The notes beneath the pieces are model-generated. The model did not search any database and was not told the origin of the DNA. It saw only the letters and a program-made list of their open reading frames with translations. From positions 144,748 to 208,747 of the forward strand of contig NZ_JABGCB010000012.1 of the NCBI RefSeq assembly GCF_013149295.1: 64,000 nt of DNA, in the 5' to 3' direction. Shown one piece after another: positions 52,603 to 61,119 of this stretch (positions are counted from its first letter, which is position 1; each line of letters starts with the position of its first letter). Source of the DNA: Novosphingobium sp. SG751A. Its GTDB lineage: Bacteria; Pseudomonadota; Alphaproteobacteria; Sphingomonadales; Sphingomonadaceae. The position numbers and the translations under genes are program-made.

Positions 52603-54870
52603 ATGTTCAACCCTTTGCCTCAACAGACGGGGGATACCGCCCGCCAATTGCTGACCGAGCGTATCGAGGACAATTTGCGCCGCGCGGTAACGGGGGCTGC
52701 GGGCGGAACGGTCAATGCGGTGGCGGTGGCCCTGACGATGCTGTCTTCGCCCGATCCGGCCATGGTTCTGGCGTGGCTGGCCTGCATCTTTACGGTGGCG
52801 GGGGCGCGGCTCGAACTGGCGCTGCGGCGCAAACGGGCAAGATGGGCCACCATCGATGTGCGGCGCGACCTTTGGCATATCCATGCCACGGCGCTGGCCA
52901 ACGGGCTGCTCTGGGGCGCGGGGATCGCGGCCGGGGCCAGCATTGCCAATACGCGCCAGTTTATCGTCATCGCCATTCTGTCGGGCGGGATGCTGGGCGC
53001 CTCGGTGCTGACCTATTCAACCATGGCGCTGGCGGCGGTCCTGTTCATGGCACCGATCTGCGTCGGCACGATCATCGCATGGGCGCTGTTTCCCGGCGCG
53101 CAGGTCTGGGTGGGGGCGCTGTTTTGCGCCTCCTATCTGCTGATCCTGTCGCGCGGCGCGTTTCAAAGCCAGCGCGAATTTGCCAGAGCCTTTCATGCGC
53201 GCGAGGCGCTGCGCGAGACCGGAGCGACGGTGCAATTGCTGCTCAACGATTTCGAGGCGCAATCGGCCGACTGGCTGTGGAAAGTGGATGCCGAAGGGCG
53301 CATTCAGGAGCCCAGCCCCCGTTTTGGCGATGCAGCTCGCCGCGCGTGGCAGTTGCTGGATGGCGCGCGCCTGTCCGGCCTGTTCGACCCCTGCCCCGAA
53401 ACCGAACGGCTGATCGAGCACCTGGCCCGGCGCACGCCCTTTCGCGACATTACCCTGCCGCTGACGCTGGACGGATCGCCGCATTGGTGGACCCTTTCGG
53501 CCCAGCCATGGCAGGACGGGATGCGCGGCGTGGCCCGCGATGTCACCGCGCAAAAACGCGCCGAAGCCCGCGTCAGCCATATGGCTCATTATGACGGCCT
53601 CACCAATCTGGCCAATCGCTTCCTCTTTAACGAAACGCTGGCGGGCGCGCTGTTGCGGCGGCGGGCGCAGGATGACGAGATTGCGGTGCTCTATCTCGAT
53701 CTCGACCGATTCAAATCGGTCAATGACACGCTGGGCCATCCGGTGGGCGACAAATTGCTGTGCGAAGTGGCGCGGCGTATCGAATGCGCGGTGCGCAAGA
53801 ACGATCTGGTGGCGCGGCTGGGGGGTGATGAATTTGCCATCCTGATGCAGGGGCGGCGCATCGACCATTTGGCCGAAAGGACCGCCGCCCATATCATCGA
53901 AGCGGTGCGCCAGCCCTGCCTGATCGACGATGGACAAGTTCTCACCTCGACCAGCATCGGCATCGCGGTGAGCCGCGACAACAGGGCCGAGGCCGCCACG
54001 CTGATGAAACAGGCCGATCTGGCACTCTATGTCGCCAAGGGGCGCGGGCGCGGCGTGTTCTCGCATTTCGAACCGGGCATGGACGAGGCCGCCGCCGCGC
54101 GGCGCGAGCTGGAAATGGACATGCGGGTGGGCCTGACCGAGGGACAGTTCGAGCTGCATTATCAGCCCTTGATCGATGTGCCCACGCGCCGGACCGTGGC
54201 CTATGAGGCGCTGGTGCGCTGGCGCCATCCCACGCGCGGGATGATCATGCCCGATCTGTTCATCCCGCTGGCCGAGGAAACCGGGCTGGTGGTGCCGCTG
54301 GGCGACTGGGTGATCCGCCGGGCGTGTGAGGAAATGGCGCAATGGCCCGACTATCTGCGGGTGGCGGTCAACCTGTCGCCCGCGCAATTGCGCAGCACCG
54401 GGCTGATTTCCACCGTGATGCAGGCGATTGCCGAAAATGGCGTCGCGCCCGACCGGCTCGAACTGGAAATCACCGAAAATGTGCTGCTCAAGGACAATGC
54501 TGTCCACGGCGCGCTGCTGCACAAATTGCGCGGGCTGGGAGTGCGGGTGGCGCTCGATGATTTCGGCACCGGCTATTCCTCGCTCAATTATCTGCGCGCC
54601 TTTCCCTTCGACAAGATCAAGATCGACCGCTGTTTCCTCAAAGGCCTTGGGGAAAGCGACGAGACCTTGCCCATCGTGCGCGCGGTGATCGCGCTGGCCC
54701 GCGCCATGGGCATGACCACCACCGCCGAAGGGGTGGAAAACGAGCATCAGATGCGCGTGCTGCTGGCCGAAGGCTGCGATCAGGCGCAGGGCTATCTCTT
54801 TTCCCGCGCGCGGCCGGCTGCAGATTTTCCCGAATTGCGCCGTGCCGGACCGCAGGTCGCCGCGCATTGA
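52603..54870 (+). CDS. MASE-type membrane PAS-GGDEF-EAL cyclic-di-GMP protein
   Basis: A 755-residue protein that would make and/or break c-di-GMP. Residues 25-190 form about six helices (a membrane sensor). A PAS-like domain (about 215-320, SADWLWKVDAEGRIQEPSP) follows. The GGDEF domain has an intact GGDEF with the inhibitory RxxD site (RKND) five residues before it. The EAL domain begins YQPLIDVPTRRTVAYEALVRW and keeps DDFGTGYSSL and the late metal ligands, so both activities look intact. It lies 160 bp after the globin chemoreceptor and may share its signal input. Confidence 0.88.
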   Translation: MFNPLPQQTGDTARQLLTERIEDNLRRAVTGAAGGTVNAVAVALTMLSSPDPAMVLAWLACIFTVAGARLELALRRKRARWATIDVRRDLWHIHATALANGLLWGAGIAAGASIANTRQFIVIAILSGGMLGASVLTYSTMALAAVLFMAPICVGTIIAWALFPGAQVWVGALFCASYLLILSRGAFQSQREFARAFHAREALRETGATVQLLLNDFEAQSADWLWKVDAEGRIQEPSPRFGDAARRAWQLLDGARLSGLFDPCPETERLIEHLARRTPFRDITLPLTLDGSPHWWTLSAQPWQDGMRGVARDVTAQKRAEARVSHMAHYDGLTNLANRFLFNETLAGALLRRRAQDDEIAVLYLDLDRFKSVNDTLGHPVGDKLLCEVARRIECAVRKNDLVARLGGDEFAILMQGRRIDHLAERTAAHIIEAVRQPCLIDDGQVLTSTSIGIAVSRDNRAEAATLMKQADLALYVAKGRGRGVFSHFEPGMDEAAAARRELEMDMRVGLTEGQFELHYQPLIDVPTRRTVAYEALVRWRHPTRGMIMPDLFIPLAEETGLVVPLGDWVIRRACEEMAQWPDYLRVAVNLSPAQLRSTGLISTVMQAIAENGVAPDRLELEITENVLLKDNAVHGALLHKLRGLGVRVALDDFGTGYSSLNYLRAFPFDKIKIDRCFLKGLGESDETLPIVRAVIALARAMGMTTTAEGVENEHQMRVLLAEGCDQAQGYLFSRARPAADFPELRRAGPQVAAH

Positions 54871-54901
54871 GCGGGAAAAGGCCAAATTCATCTCTACCCT
54901 G

Positions 54902-54930
54902 TTGACGCCCCGCGAAAAACCGCCTAACCG
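54902..54930 (+). promoter_or_regulatory. Promoter of tRNA-Val
   Basis: TTGACG (54902-54907), a 17-bp spacer and TAACCG (54925-54930) place the start of transcription near 54937, about 11 bp before the tRNA. The layout matches the rplU promoter. Confidence 0.6.
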
Positions 54931-54947
54931 CGCCCTTCCCGTGATTG

Positions 54948-55023
54948 GGGCGATTAGCTCAGTTGGTAGAGCATCTCGTTTACACCGAGAGGGTCGGCGG
55001 TTCGAGCCCGTCATCGCCCACCA
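54948..55023 (+). tRNA. tRNA-Val (anticodon TAC)
   Basis: A 76-nt tRNA with full cloverleaf: acceptor arms GGGCGAT/ATCGCCC, D arm GCTC...GAGC, anticodon stem TCTCG/CGAGA with loop TTTACAC (anticodon TAC), T arm with TTCGAGC, and encoded CCA. It decodes GTN valine codons. Its 3' end faces an integrase gene 37 bp away, so it is the probable attachment site of the island to the right. Confidence 0.96.
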
Positions 55024-55060
55024 TTCAAAACACGCGGAAATCATACACTTTTAGGCCATT

Positions 55061-55888
55061 TCAGGCAAGCGATTTGGGCTTGTCTCGTTCTGGAATGGTC
55101 AGCGAATGGTCAGCAGACCATTTTTCCGATTCTGCCATCACCGACTTGAAAAACTTGGTCAGCACAGCTTTCGCACGCGCCGCCTTTCGTGGATCGTAAT
55201 GCAGATAGTGCTGGCTCGTCGTGCGCGATACGCCACGGCTCGACGGAAGGTGGCCGACGATCCCCGACATTTGCGCGCCGGGCACGCCCTGCTCATCCAT
55301 ATGGGTGGTGACGGTGTGGCGGATCAGATAGGCCTCAACCGTTGACGGCAGGCCCAGCACGCGCCGCGCCGTGCGCCACCATGTTCGGCGGCTCTTCACG
55401 ATCTCGTGGGGCGCTTCTTTCCACGCCTCCAAGATCGGCCCCAGCGGCTCAATGGCTGGCACGACAGCATTGCGCTTGTCGGTCAGTTCCCGCCCGTCAG
55501 GATGCAGGTCGATCAGGCCATCGCTCCATTGGGTCGCAGGGTCGAAAGCCAGCGCTACGCCGGGACGGCATCCGGTCGCCAGCATCAGGCACAGCTCACG
55601 CCAGACCGATTCGTCATCGCTCTTGGCATAGCCAAAGAGCGCGCCGAGTTGCGCCACGGTCAGCACATCCTTAGCCTTCTTCTGCCGGTGCTTCTTGTCC
55701 ACCGAGGGCACCTTTGGCGCTACAATGCGGCGCTCACCATCGGCATAGTTCAGGGCCGCGCGCAGATCCTCGATGTTGCGCTGGACCGCCTGCCCGCTTA
55801 CGCCCTCGGACTTGTTGTGAAACACCTTGCCGCCCCAAGGTACAGACCATTCGTGCGGCCCCATGCGCCAGCGCCGAAACCGCGCCAC
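55061..55888 (-). CDS. Tyrosine integrase, 5'-truncated
   Basis: The C-terminal 275 residues of a tRNA-targeting phage-type integrase. It has a core-binding segment (QAVQRNIEDLRAALNYADGERR), the first catalytic Arg in LATGCRPGVAL, RHTVTTHMDEQG (second Arg, with Tyr where His is common), VGHLPSS, and nucleophile Tyr in SQHYLHYDP. Full-length relatives have about 70-120 more N-terminal residues. Here the frame meets a TGA at about 55923 and the ParDE pair lies where the N-terminus should be, so the gene appears cut. A start at the GTG at 55888 is formal. It points at the tRNA-Val 3' end, as expected of a tRNA-side integrase. Confidence 0.7.
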   Translation of the reverse strand: MARFRRWRMGPHEWSVPWGGKVFHNKSEGVSGQAVQRNIEDLRAALNYADGERRIVAPKVPSVDKKHRQKKAKDVLTVAQLGALFGYAKSDDESVWRELCLMLATGCRPGVALAFDPATQWSDGLIDLHPDGRELTDKRNAVVPAIEPLGPILEAWKEAPHEIVKSRRTWWRTARRVLGLPSTVEAYLIRHTVTTHMDEQGVPGAQMSGIVGHLPSSRGVSRTTSQHYLHYDPRKAARAKAVLTKFFKSVMAESEKWSADHSLTIPERDKPKSLA

Positions 55889-56022
55889 GACGCCGGGGGT
55901 TACGTCAAGGCGAGCGGCCCTTCACGGGCACGCCGTGGAACGGCTTGAGTTGGTCGGGAGGAGAAATGCCAAGTAGGGTGGGGATCTCTGCGGATTGGCC
56001 GCCAGCGCTTACCTTGCCACGG

Positions 56023-56325
56023 CTAGCCGTCGTAATTCGAGGATATCCAATCTTCCCGACCATGCCGGACACGCAGAATGATGACCTCGTCCTCATCTCC
56101 CACATCATAAATCACCAGATGCGCCTTGTAGGGATGCACGCGGACAGGAGGCGATATTTCCTCTCGCAATCGCGCAGCTTGGGGATAGTCGGCAAGAAAC
56201 GCGAAGATCGCGCTCAGCCCTTCGTGATAGGTATCGGCCTGAGGCAGTCCGAACTGCTCGATGCCTTCGAGAAAGATGGCTGTCAGATCGTCGGCTGCGG
56301 CGCGCGTTAAGCGAAAGCGAGGCAC
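56023..56325 (-). CDS. parE: ParE-type toxin
   Basis: A 100-residue RelE/ParE superfamily toxin. It starts PRFRLTRAAADDLTAIFLEGIEQFG, and has HLVIYDVGDEDEVIILRVRHGREDW, the typical end. ParE proteins poison DNA gyrase; RelE-type members cut mRNA; the Arg-His-Gly-Arg-Glu end fits ParE. It starts 2 bp after the antitoxin gene. It probably stabilises the island. Confidence 0.88.
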   Translation of the reverse strand: MPRFRLTRAAADDLTAIFLEGIEQFGLPQADTYHEGLSAIFAFLADYPQAARLREEISPPVRVHPYKAHLVIYDVGDEDEVIILRVRHGREDWISSNYDG

Positions 56326-56327
56326 GG

Positions 56328-56573
56328 TCAGGCTTGCAGGCCAGCCTGGCTGATCGCTCGCGTCCGGATGTCCGCCATCGTCTCGTCGCTCAAACCGCTG
56401 GCGCGGGCCTCATCGACAAGGCGCTGCATGGCCGCGACTTTGTCGGCGCGTTCCTGGTCACGACGGATGAGATCGCGCACATAGTCGCTGGCATTGCTAT
56501 ACCGACCAGTGTCAGCTTGCGCTTCCACCCATTGCTTCATCGGATCGGGCAGTGAGATGTTCATCGTAGCCAT
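56328..56573 (-). CDS. parD: ParD-type antitoxin
   Basis: An 81-residue ribbon-helix-helix antitoxin: TMNISLPDPMKQWVEAQADTG, YSNASDYVRDLIRRDQER, then an acidic C-terminus that would wrap ParE. The ATG at 56573 has GGAGG 7 bases upstream; an ATG at 56564 (MNISLP) is an alternative. It precedes parE, the usual order, and should repress its own promoter at 56594-56622. Confidence 0.88.
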   Translation of the reverse strand: MATMNISLPDPMKQWVEAQADTGRYSNASDYVRDLIRRDQERADKVAAMQRLVDEARASGLSDETMADIRTRAISQAGLQA

Positions 56574-56593
56574 GGCAACCTCCAAGGCCAAGC

Positions 56594-56622
56594 AAATAGC
56601 AAAGATTGGCAAAGTTTGTCAA
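56594..56622 (-). promoter_or_regulatory. parDE promoter
   Basis: On the minus strand, TTGACA (56622-56617), a 17-bp spacer and CTATTT (56599-56594), about 20 bp upstream of the parD ATG. The spacer contains repeated GCAAAG steps (minus strand CTTTGC), possible ParD half-sites. Confidence 0.5.
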
Positions 56623-56783
56623 TTGATACTCAGCCATGGCCTGCCCCCGCGAACAGGGTCCATTGTGCAGCCGACGCCTTCTACGATTCCCTTAGCACTG
56701 CTTGCGCCAAGCCTCACAAATTTCCTCTGCAGGGCTGCAGCCGTTCTTCAGAATGGCCAATTTTGGCCAATTGGAGAATGATC

Positions 56784-57416
56784 ATGGAAATGTCTGAAAC
56801 CGTGAATGCGTTCCCCAAGCGCCCGGTCTGGAACGCTGGGCGCGCGGTCGGCGCAAAGCGGGCGCTGAAGCCAAAGCAAATTTTGGAGATCCGCTTTTAC
56901 CTCAATCAGCGCCGCCGCCTGAGGGATCGGGCGCTGTTCGACCTTGCAATCGACAGCAAGCTGCGCGGTTGCGACCTTGTTCGCATGAAAATTGGCGATG
57001 TCGTCAGCGGCGGGCAGATCCGAACGCGGGCAATCGTGATGCAGCAGAAAACGGGGCGGCCTGTTCAATTTGAACTTCTCCCTGATGCCCGGGCCAGCCT
57101 GCTGGCGTGGCTCGAACGGCGGGGTGGCACTGTGGACGATTATGTCTTTCCAAGCCGGGTTGATCACAATGGTCACCTCAGCACCCGCCAGTATGCTCGG
57201 CTTGTCGACGAATGGGTGACGGGGGTGGGCCTCATGCGAAGCGAATATGGCACGCATTCGCTTCGCCGAACCAAGGCCTCGATCATCTACCGGGCGACTG
57301 GCAACCTGCGCGCTGTCCAGATCCTGCTCGGCCACAGCAAGATCGAAAATACGGTCCGCTATCTGGGGATTGATGTGGAAGACGCGCTTGCCCTCGCCGA
57401 GAACACCGAGATCTGA
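56784..57416 (+). CDS. Short tyrosine recombinase (catalytic-domain-only)
   Basis: A 210-residue XerC/D-like recombinase with only the catalytic domain. First Arg in DSKLRGCDLVRMKIGD; THSLRRTKASIIYRATGNLRAVQILLGHSKIENTVRYLGIDV carries the H-x-x-R, G-H and nucleophile Tyr. The start is the ATG at 56784, 7 bases after GGAG; an ATG at 56778 is too close to that site. Such short integrases are common on alphaproteobacterial mobile elements. Directly upstream, TGGCCAAT occurs twice 10 bp apart (56755-56772), possibly its own binding site. A strong hairpin follows the stop. Confidence 0.85.
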   Translation: MEMSETVNAFPKRPVWNAGRAVGAKRALKPKQILEIRFYLNQRRRLRDRALFDLAIDSKLRGCDLVRMKIGDVVSGGQIRTRAIVMQQKTGRPVQFELLPDARASLLAWLERRGGTVDDYVFPSRVDHNGHLSTRQYARLVDEWVTGVGLMRSEYGTHSLRRTKASIIYRATGNLRAVQILLGHSKIENTVRYLGIDVEDALALAENTEI

Positions 57417-57419
57417 ACC

Positions 57420-57452
57420 GTTGGCTCCCCGCACCGCTGGCGGGGAGCCAAC
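57420..57452 (+). terminator. Hairpin terminator of the short recombinase gene
   Basis: A perfect 13-bp stem (GTTGGCTCCCCGC with GCGGGGAGCCAAC) and 7-base loop start 3 bp after the stop codon. It is followed by TTTGG, a weak U tract. Confidence 0.65.
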
Positions 57453-57861
57453 TTTGGTGGGCCTTGGGACTTTGTGGTCGTTAACAATACATTCCATAAA
57501 TGGCAGCTATCGACACGAGAACGGCTATTCGGGACTTGCAATCGGGTCAATGACATTGGCCAAGTTTGCGGATTGACCGTTTCGGGCCTACTCAAAGGCA
57601 AATGCTGGTACCGCTGCGCCTGCGGGCAAGGCTATAGCCCGTTTCTGGCTATGGCAAATTTGCTTCCGCATGAGGGAACATTTCCATGAAATGACCAGCT
57701 CGATGTCATGCGCAGGAATGACCAGTTTGCCGCCCCAATGGATGCAGCACTCACGATTTGCTCCCGGATTGTCAAAAAATCAGTTTCAATAACCACTTGA
57801 AATACAGGATTGTAACTGCTCAAATTGTGTCCAGACGGGGCAAATTCCTTAAAGGTGGGCA
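57453..57861. other. Gene-free stretch upstream of the surface lipoprotein
   Basis: About 410 bp without a convincing gene. Base composition is clearly less GC-rich than the core genome. The sequence AATGACCAG occurs twice (near 57693 and 57718). The last 100 bp, with the runs TTGTCAAAAAATCAG and TTGAAATACAGG, should hold the promoter of the lipoprotein operon, but I cannot fix -35 and -10 boxes with confidence. Confidence 0.5.
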
Positions 57862-59754
57862 ATGAAGGCATATAAAACTGGCTTGGCGTCATTTCTGGCA
57901 CTGCAGCTTGCTGCGTGTGGCGGGGGAGACGGTGGGGTGAACTCGACGCCTACGCCCACGCCGACGCCTACTCCCGCTCCGACGCCTACTCCCACGCCGA
58001 CGCCCACTCCCGCTCCGACGCCTACTCCCACGCCGACGCCTACTCCCACGCCGACGCCTACTCCCACGCCGACGCCTACTCCCGCTCCGACGCCTACTCC
58101 CGCTCCGACGCCTACTCCCGCTCCGACGCCTACTCCCGCTCCGACGCCGACATCCAACGCCGACTTGTCGCAGCCACTCGCCAGCCAGAGCTTCAGCAAT
58201 GATGCGTCGCTGGCCACGATGACGCTGGCGGGACCCGCTTATAATGTCACAGGCGGTCCAACCAGCCTTGCTTTCAGCTATGATGCAACAAGTGGTACTT
58301 ATTTGGTCACGGCCAACTCAACCAGCCAAAGTTTCTCCTCGTCAAATCTTGATGCCACGCTGAGTAATTCGCAAATCAATGTTTTCAAAGTCACGACAGG
58401 CAGCACAACGGACACGCTGACGCTGACCCGGCCGGGCACGTCTGGAACGTTGACCTACACTTATGTCGGCGCTGGCTTCTGGCAGCGCACGACGACCGCA
58501 GGTTCGGCACCGGCCGGGCAGTTGGCCGCATTTGCCTACGGTTATCCGACGTTGATTGGCGGCATCCCGAAAACCGGTTCTGTTTCCTATCCGGTTTATG
58601 GGCTGGGCGCAGCGGGCTATCCCGGTGGCAATCTCAATTCCTTGAGCGGGTCGGGTGCTATCACATTCTACTTTGCCACTGGGGAAGTCCGGTTGGGTGC
58701 GATGGTGACGGAAGTCGATTCGACCTCTCTGATCACTCTTAATACCTGGCAAGTGAAGGGCAGCGGGATGCTCTCGTCGTCGAGCAACGGCTTTAGCGGC
58801 TCAATGTCTGTTACGGGTCTTCTCCTCGACGGCCAATTTTCGGGTCGGCTCTATGGCCCCAATACAGAAGAAGTCGGGCTGACATTCTATGCCAATGGCC
58901 AAGGAATAACCTTTGAAGGTGCGCTCTTGGGCCGAAGGGACAGCGGACTTGGCATTACCGTCAACCCGGCAGCGAGCTATATTTTTAATAGCCCACCTTC
59001 GTTAGGCTATACGATCAGTTCGTCGGGTTTAGTAGATAACGCATTCAGTTACCATGCTACATCATTGTCCGTGCTCGGTGCGAATTCCTATCAGATTGCG
59101 GATGGAGGTTCGAAATATTTGACCTTTGCGCCCTCGGATAAAATATCCAGCGACGCGACATGGTCTGTTTCCCAATTGCTGTCTGGCGCCACGACCGAAG
59201 AACTGAAAATGTTCAACGCCGGAGCCGCCAACCCAACCCTTGCATTGACATACAGCAGTTTCGGCTTCTGGAAGTCTGCCACAAGCCAAACTGGCGGGAG
59301 TACGCTGGTTGTGGATCGTCCATTTGTGTACGGCCAGCTAACAAGCGATGCACTGATGCCCAAGCTGGGAAGCGCAACCTACACCGGATATGTGTATGGC
59401 AGGGGCGTTGGGCCATCAACGACCAATGAGCAATATGAACTTACCGGGACCGTTCGGTTCGACGCCAATTTTGCTTCCGGCGGCCTTTCATCAACCATCG
59501 ATGGCAATCTCAGAAACACCACAACAAACTTGACCGGGGCCTTTCCTACTTTGACTATGCAAGGCAGCATAAGCCCTATTAATATGGCGGGGAGCTGGTT
59601 AAATGGGACCAATTCCGCTGGCTGGAATGGAACAATGTACAGCTTTTTCTACGGCCCTGCAGCGCAGGAAATAGGCGGGACCTTTACCGTTACCAAGCCC
59701 AGCACCTCCAGCCCGACAACGATTGTGGGTGTGGCAGTCGCAACGAGGCCTTGA
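57862..59754 (+). CDS. TbpB-like surface lipoprotein with Thr-Pro/Ala-Pro stalk
   Basis: A 630-residue lipoprotein. The signal MKAYKTGLASFLALQLAAC gives a lipobox LAAC with Cys19, then GGGDGG. Residues 29-97 are a strict alternation of Thr/Ala and Pro. The remaining 530 residues are Gly/Ser/Thr-rich beta-structure with two copies of a motif known from transferrin-binding-protein-B-type barrels: RLYGPNTEEVG (about 329) and FFYGPAAQEIGGTF (about 595). The next gene is a Slam-type exporter, whose known clients are just such surface lipoproteins. The likely job is to bind a ligand (metal, heme or carrier) at the cell surface. The ligand is unknown. Codon use is less GC-rich than in the core genes. 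Confidence 0.85.
   Translation: MKAYKTGLASFLALQLAACGGGDGGVNSTPTPTPTPTPAPTPTPTPTPTPAPTPTPTPTPTPTPTPTPTPTPTPAPTPTPAPTPTPAPTPTPAPTPTSNADLSQPLASQSFSNDASLATMTLAGPAYNVTGGPTSLAFSYDATSGTYLVTANSTSQSFSSSNLDATLSNSQINVFKVTTGSTTDTLTLTRPGTSGTLTYTYVGAGFWQRTTTAGSAPAGQLAAFAYGYPTLIGGIPKTGSVSYPVYGLGAAGYPGGNLNSLSGSGAITFYFATGEVRLGAMVTEVDSTSLITLNTWQVKGSGMLSSSSNGFSGSMSVTGLLLDGQFSGRLYGPNTEEVGLTFYANGQGITFEGALLGRRDSGLGITVNPAASYIFNSPPSLGYTISSSGLVDNAFSYHATSLSVLGANSYQIADGGSKYLTFAPSDKISSDATWSVSQLLSGATTEELKMFNAGAANPTLALTYSSFGFWKSATSQTGGSTLVVDRPFVYGQLTSDALMPKLGSATYTGYVYGRGVGPSTTNEQYELTGTVRFDANFASGGLSSTIDGNLRNTTTNLTGAFPTLTMQGSISPINMAGSWLNGTNSAGWNGTMYSFFYGPAAQEIGGTFTVTKPSTSSPTTIVGVAVATRP
57946..58152 (+). repeat. 18-bp tandem repeat encoding the TP/AP stalk
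   Basis: 207 bp made of about eleven imperfect 18-bp units, roughly CCG-ACG-CCT-ACT-CCC followed by GCT or ACG, each coding P-T-P-T-P-(A/T). The four units at the 3' end are exact copies ending in GCT. Length change by slippage would alter the stalk in steps of six residues and keep the frame. Confidence 0.9.
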
Positions 59755-59795
59755 GTGTCTAATTTTCCAATTTATCATAAACAGTTGCTTGATCC

Positions 59796-61118
59796 GTGCA
59801 GGTAAAAATCATTCAACTGCGCCTTCTCTTGGCTGCTCTGTTGCTTTTCATGCCGGCGCTGTGCGTTGGGGTAACGGCATCTGAGCGACTGACCGCGTCA
59901 CAAATGTTCGAGCTTGCTCGAATGCAGGAACAGCGCAAGTCGACAGATCAAGCCGAAGCGATCTATGCTGCGCTGGAACAAAACCCCAATCTTGATATTC
60001 GTTGCGAAGCACGCTTCCGCCACGCTCAGCTCTTGAGAAAGTTGCATCGGTTTGCGCAAAGCGTGGCGCTGCTGCGCCGCGACATTGACGAAATGCCCAA
60101 CGCTCAACCCGTTCGACTTGAGCTTGCAGCAGTACTTGCTGAGATGGGCAACATTTCCGCCGCCCGCCGTGAACTGCGTCAGGCGCAGGCTGGTGGCCTT
60201 CCGCCGCAAGTCGCGCAGGTGGTCAAGCAATATGCCGCCGCGCTGCGCTCTCGCAAGCCGTGGGGCGGGTCCTTCGAGCTAGCACTAGCCCCCGACAGCA
60301 ACATCAACCGCGCGACCAGCGCCGCTACGCTCGATACGGTGATCGCCCCGCTCAACCTTTCGCAGGATGCGCGCCAAAGGTCAGGTTTGGGCATCAAGGA
60401 ATCGAACCAGATCTATGGCCGCCATGATCTTGGCAAAAGCTTCACGCTGGTCCCGCGTGTGTCGAGTCTGGCTACTCTCTATCAAACGAGCCAGTTCAAC
60501 GACATATCCGCGTCGGCTCTGCTGGGCCTCGAATATCGCCACAAGGCCGATCGCATCACACCCTCGGCAGGCTATACGTGGCGCTGGTACGGCGGCAACA
60601 TTTATGCCCGCACCCAAAGCCTCAGTCTGGATTGGCTGCACCCTGCGGGCAAGCGTGCCCAGATCGATACGGCCATCAGCCTCAACCGCGTGCGCTATGC
60701 CACAAACAGCCTTCAGGATGGCATGATCTACACTGCCGCCGTAAGCTATGAGCGTGCGATCACCCCCCGGTCGGGGACCAGCGTAACTTTGTCGGCCAAT
60801 CGTCAGACCGCACGCGATCCGGGCTATGCCACGGCCTCGGGCGCCATCGGGGGCGTGTATTGGCATGATTTCGGCAAGACCACCCTGTTTGCCACGGCCA
60901 GCGGCAGCCGTCTGGGGGCCGATGCGCGCCTGTTTCTTTTCCCGGAGCGGCGCACGGACTGGTATTTGCGCGGCGGCATCGGGGCGGTGTGGCGCAAGGT
61001 CGAGGTGGCGGGCTTCTCGCCGGTGGTGCGGGTGGCCTATGAGCGCAACTGGTCGACGGTGGGCATCTATGACTTTCGCCGCGTGACCACCGATGTCGGT
61101 ATCACGCGGAGTTTTTGA
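59796..61118 (+). CDS. Surface lipoprotein assembly modifier (Slam/DUF560)
   Basis: A 440-residue outer-membrane protein with the two-part Slam layout. A signal peptide (1-28) precedes a TPR-like helical domain (about 33-150, with ASQMFELARMQEQRKSTDQAEAIY-type repeats), then a beta-barrel starting PWGGSFELALAPDSNINRAT and ending GITRSF with C-terminal Phe. Slams move folded or partly folded lipoproteins to the outer leaflet and usually sit next to their client. The start is GTG at 59796, 41 bp after the lipoprotein stop. It lies 1 bp before the prolyl-hydroxylase-like gene, so all three are one operon. Confidence 0.87.
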   Translation: MQVKIIQLRLLLAALLLFMPALCVGVTASERLTASQMFELARMQEQRKSTDQAEAIYAALEQNPNLDIRCEARFRHAQLLRKLHRFAQSVALLRRDIDEMPNAQPVRLELAAVLAEMGNISAARRELRQAQAGGLPPQVAQVVKQYAAALRSRKPWGGSFELALAPDSNINRATSAATLDTVIAPLNLSQDARQRSGLGIKESNQIYGRHDLGKSFTLVPRVSSLATLYQTSQFNDISASALLGLEYRHKADRITPSAGYTWRWYGGNIYARTQSLSLDWLHPAGKRAQIDTAISLNRVRYATNSLQDGMIYTAAVSYERAITPRSGTSVTLSANRQTARDPGYATASGAIGGVYWHDFGKTTLFATASGSRLGADARLFLFPERRTDWYLRGGIGAVWRKVEVAGFSPVVRVAYERNWSTVGIYDFRRVTTDVGITRSF

Positions 61119-61119
61119 A

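Noticed and set aside
57946..58152. CRISPR-like array
   Set aside because: Units of 18 bp are contiguous with no spacers and are in frame with a lipoprotein; it is a coding minisatellite.
57849..58217. Minus-strand frame coding a long Gly-Val repeat
   Set aside because: It is the reverse complement of the Thr-Pro stalk repeat and has no ribosome site or further domain.
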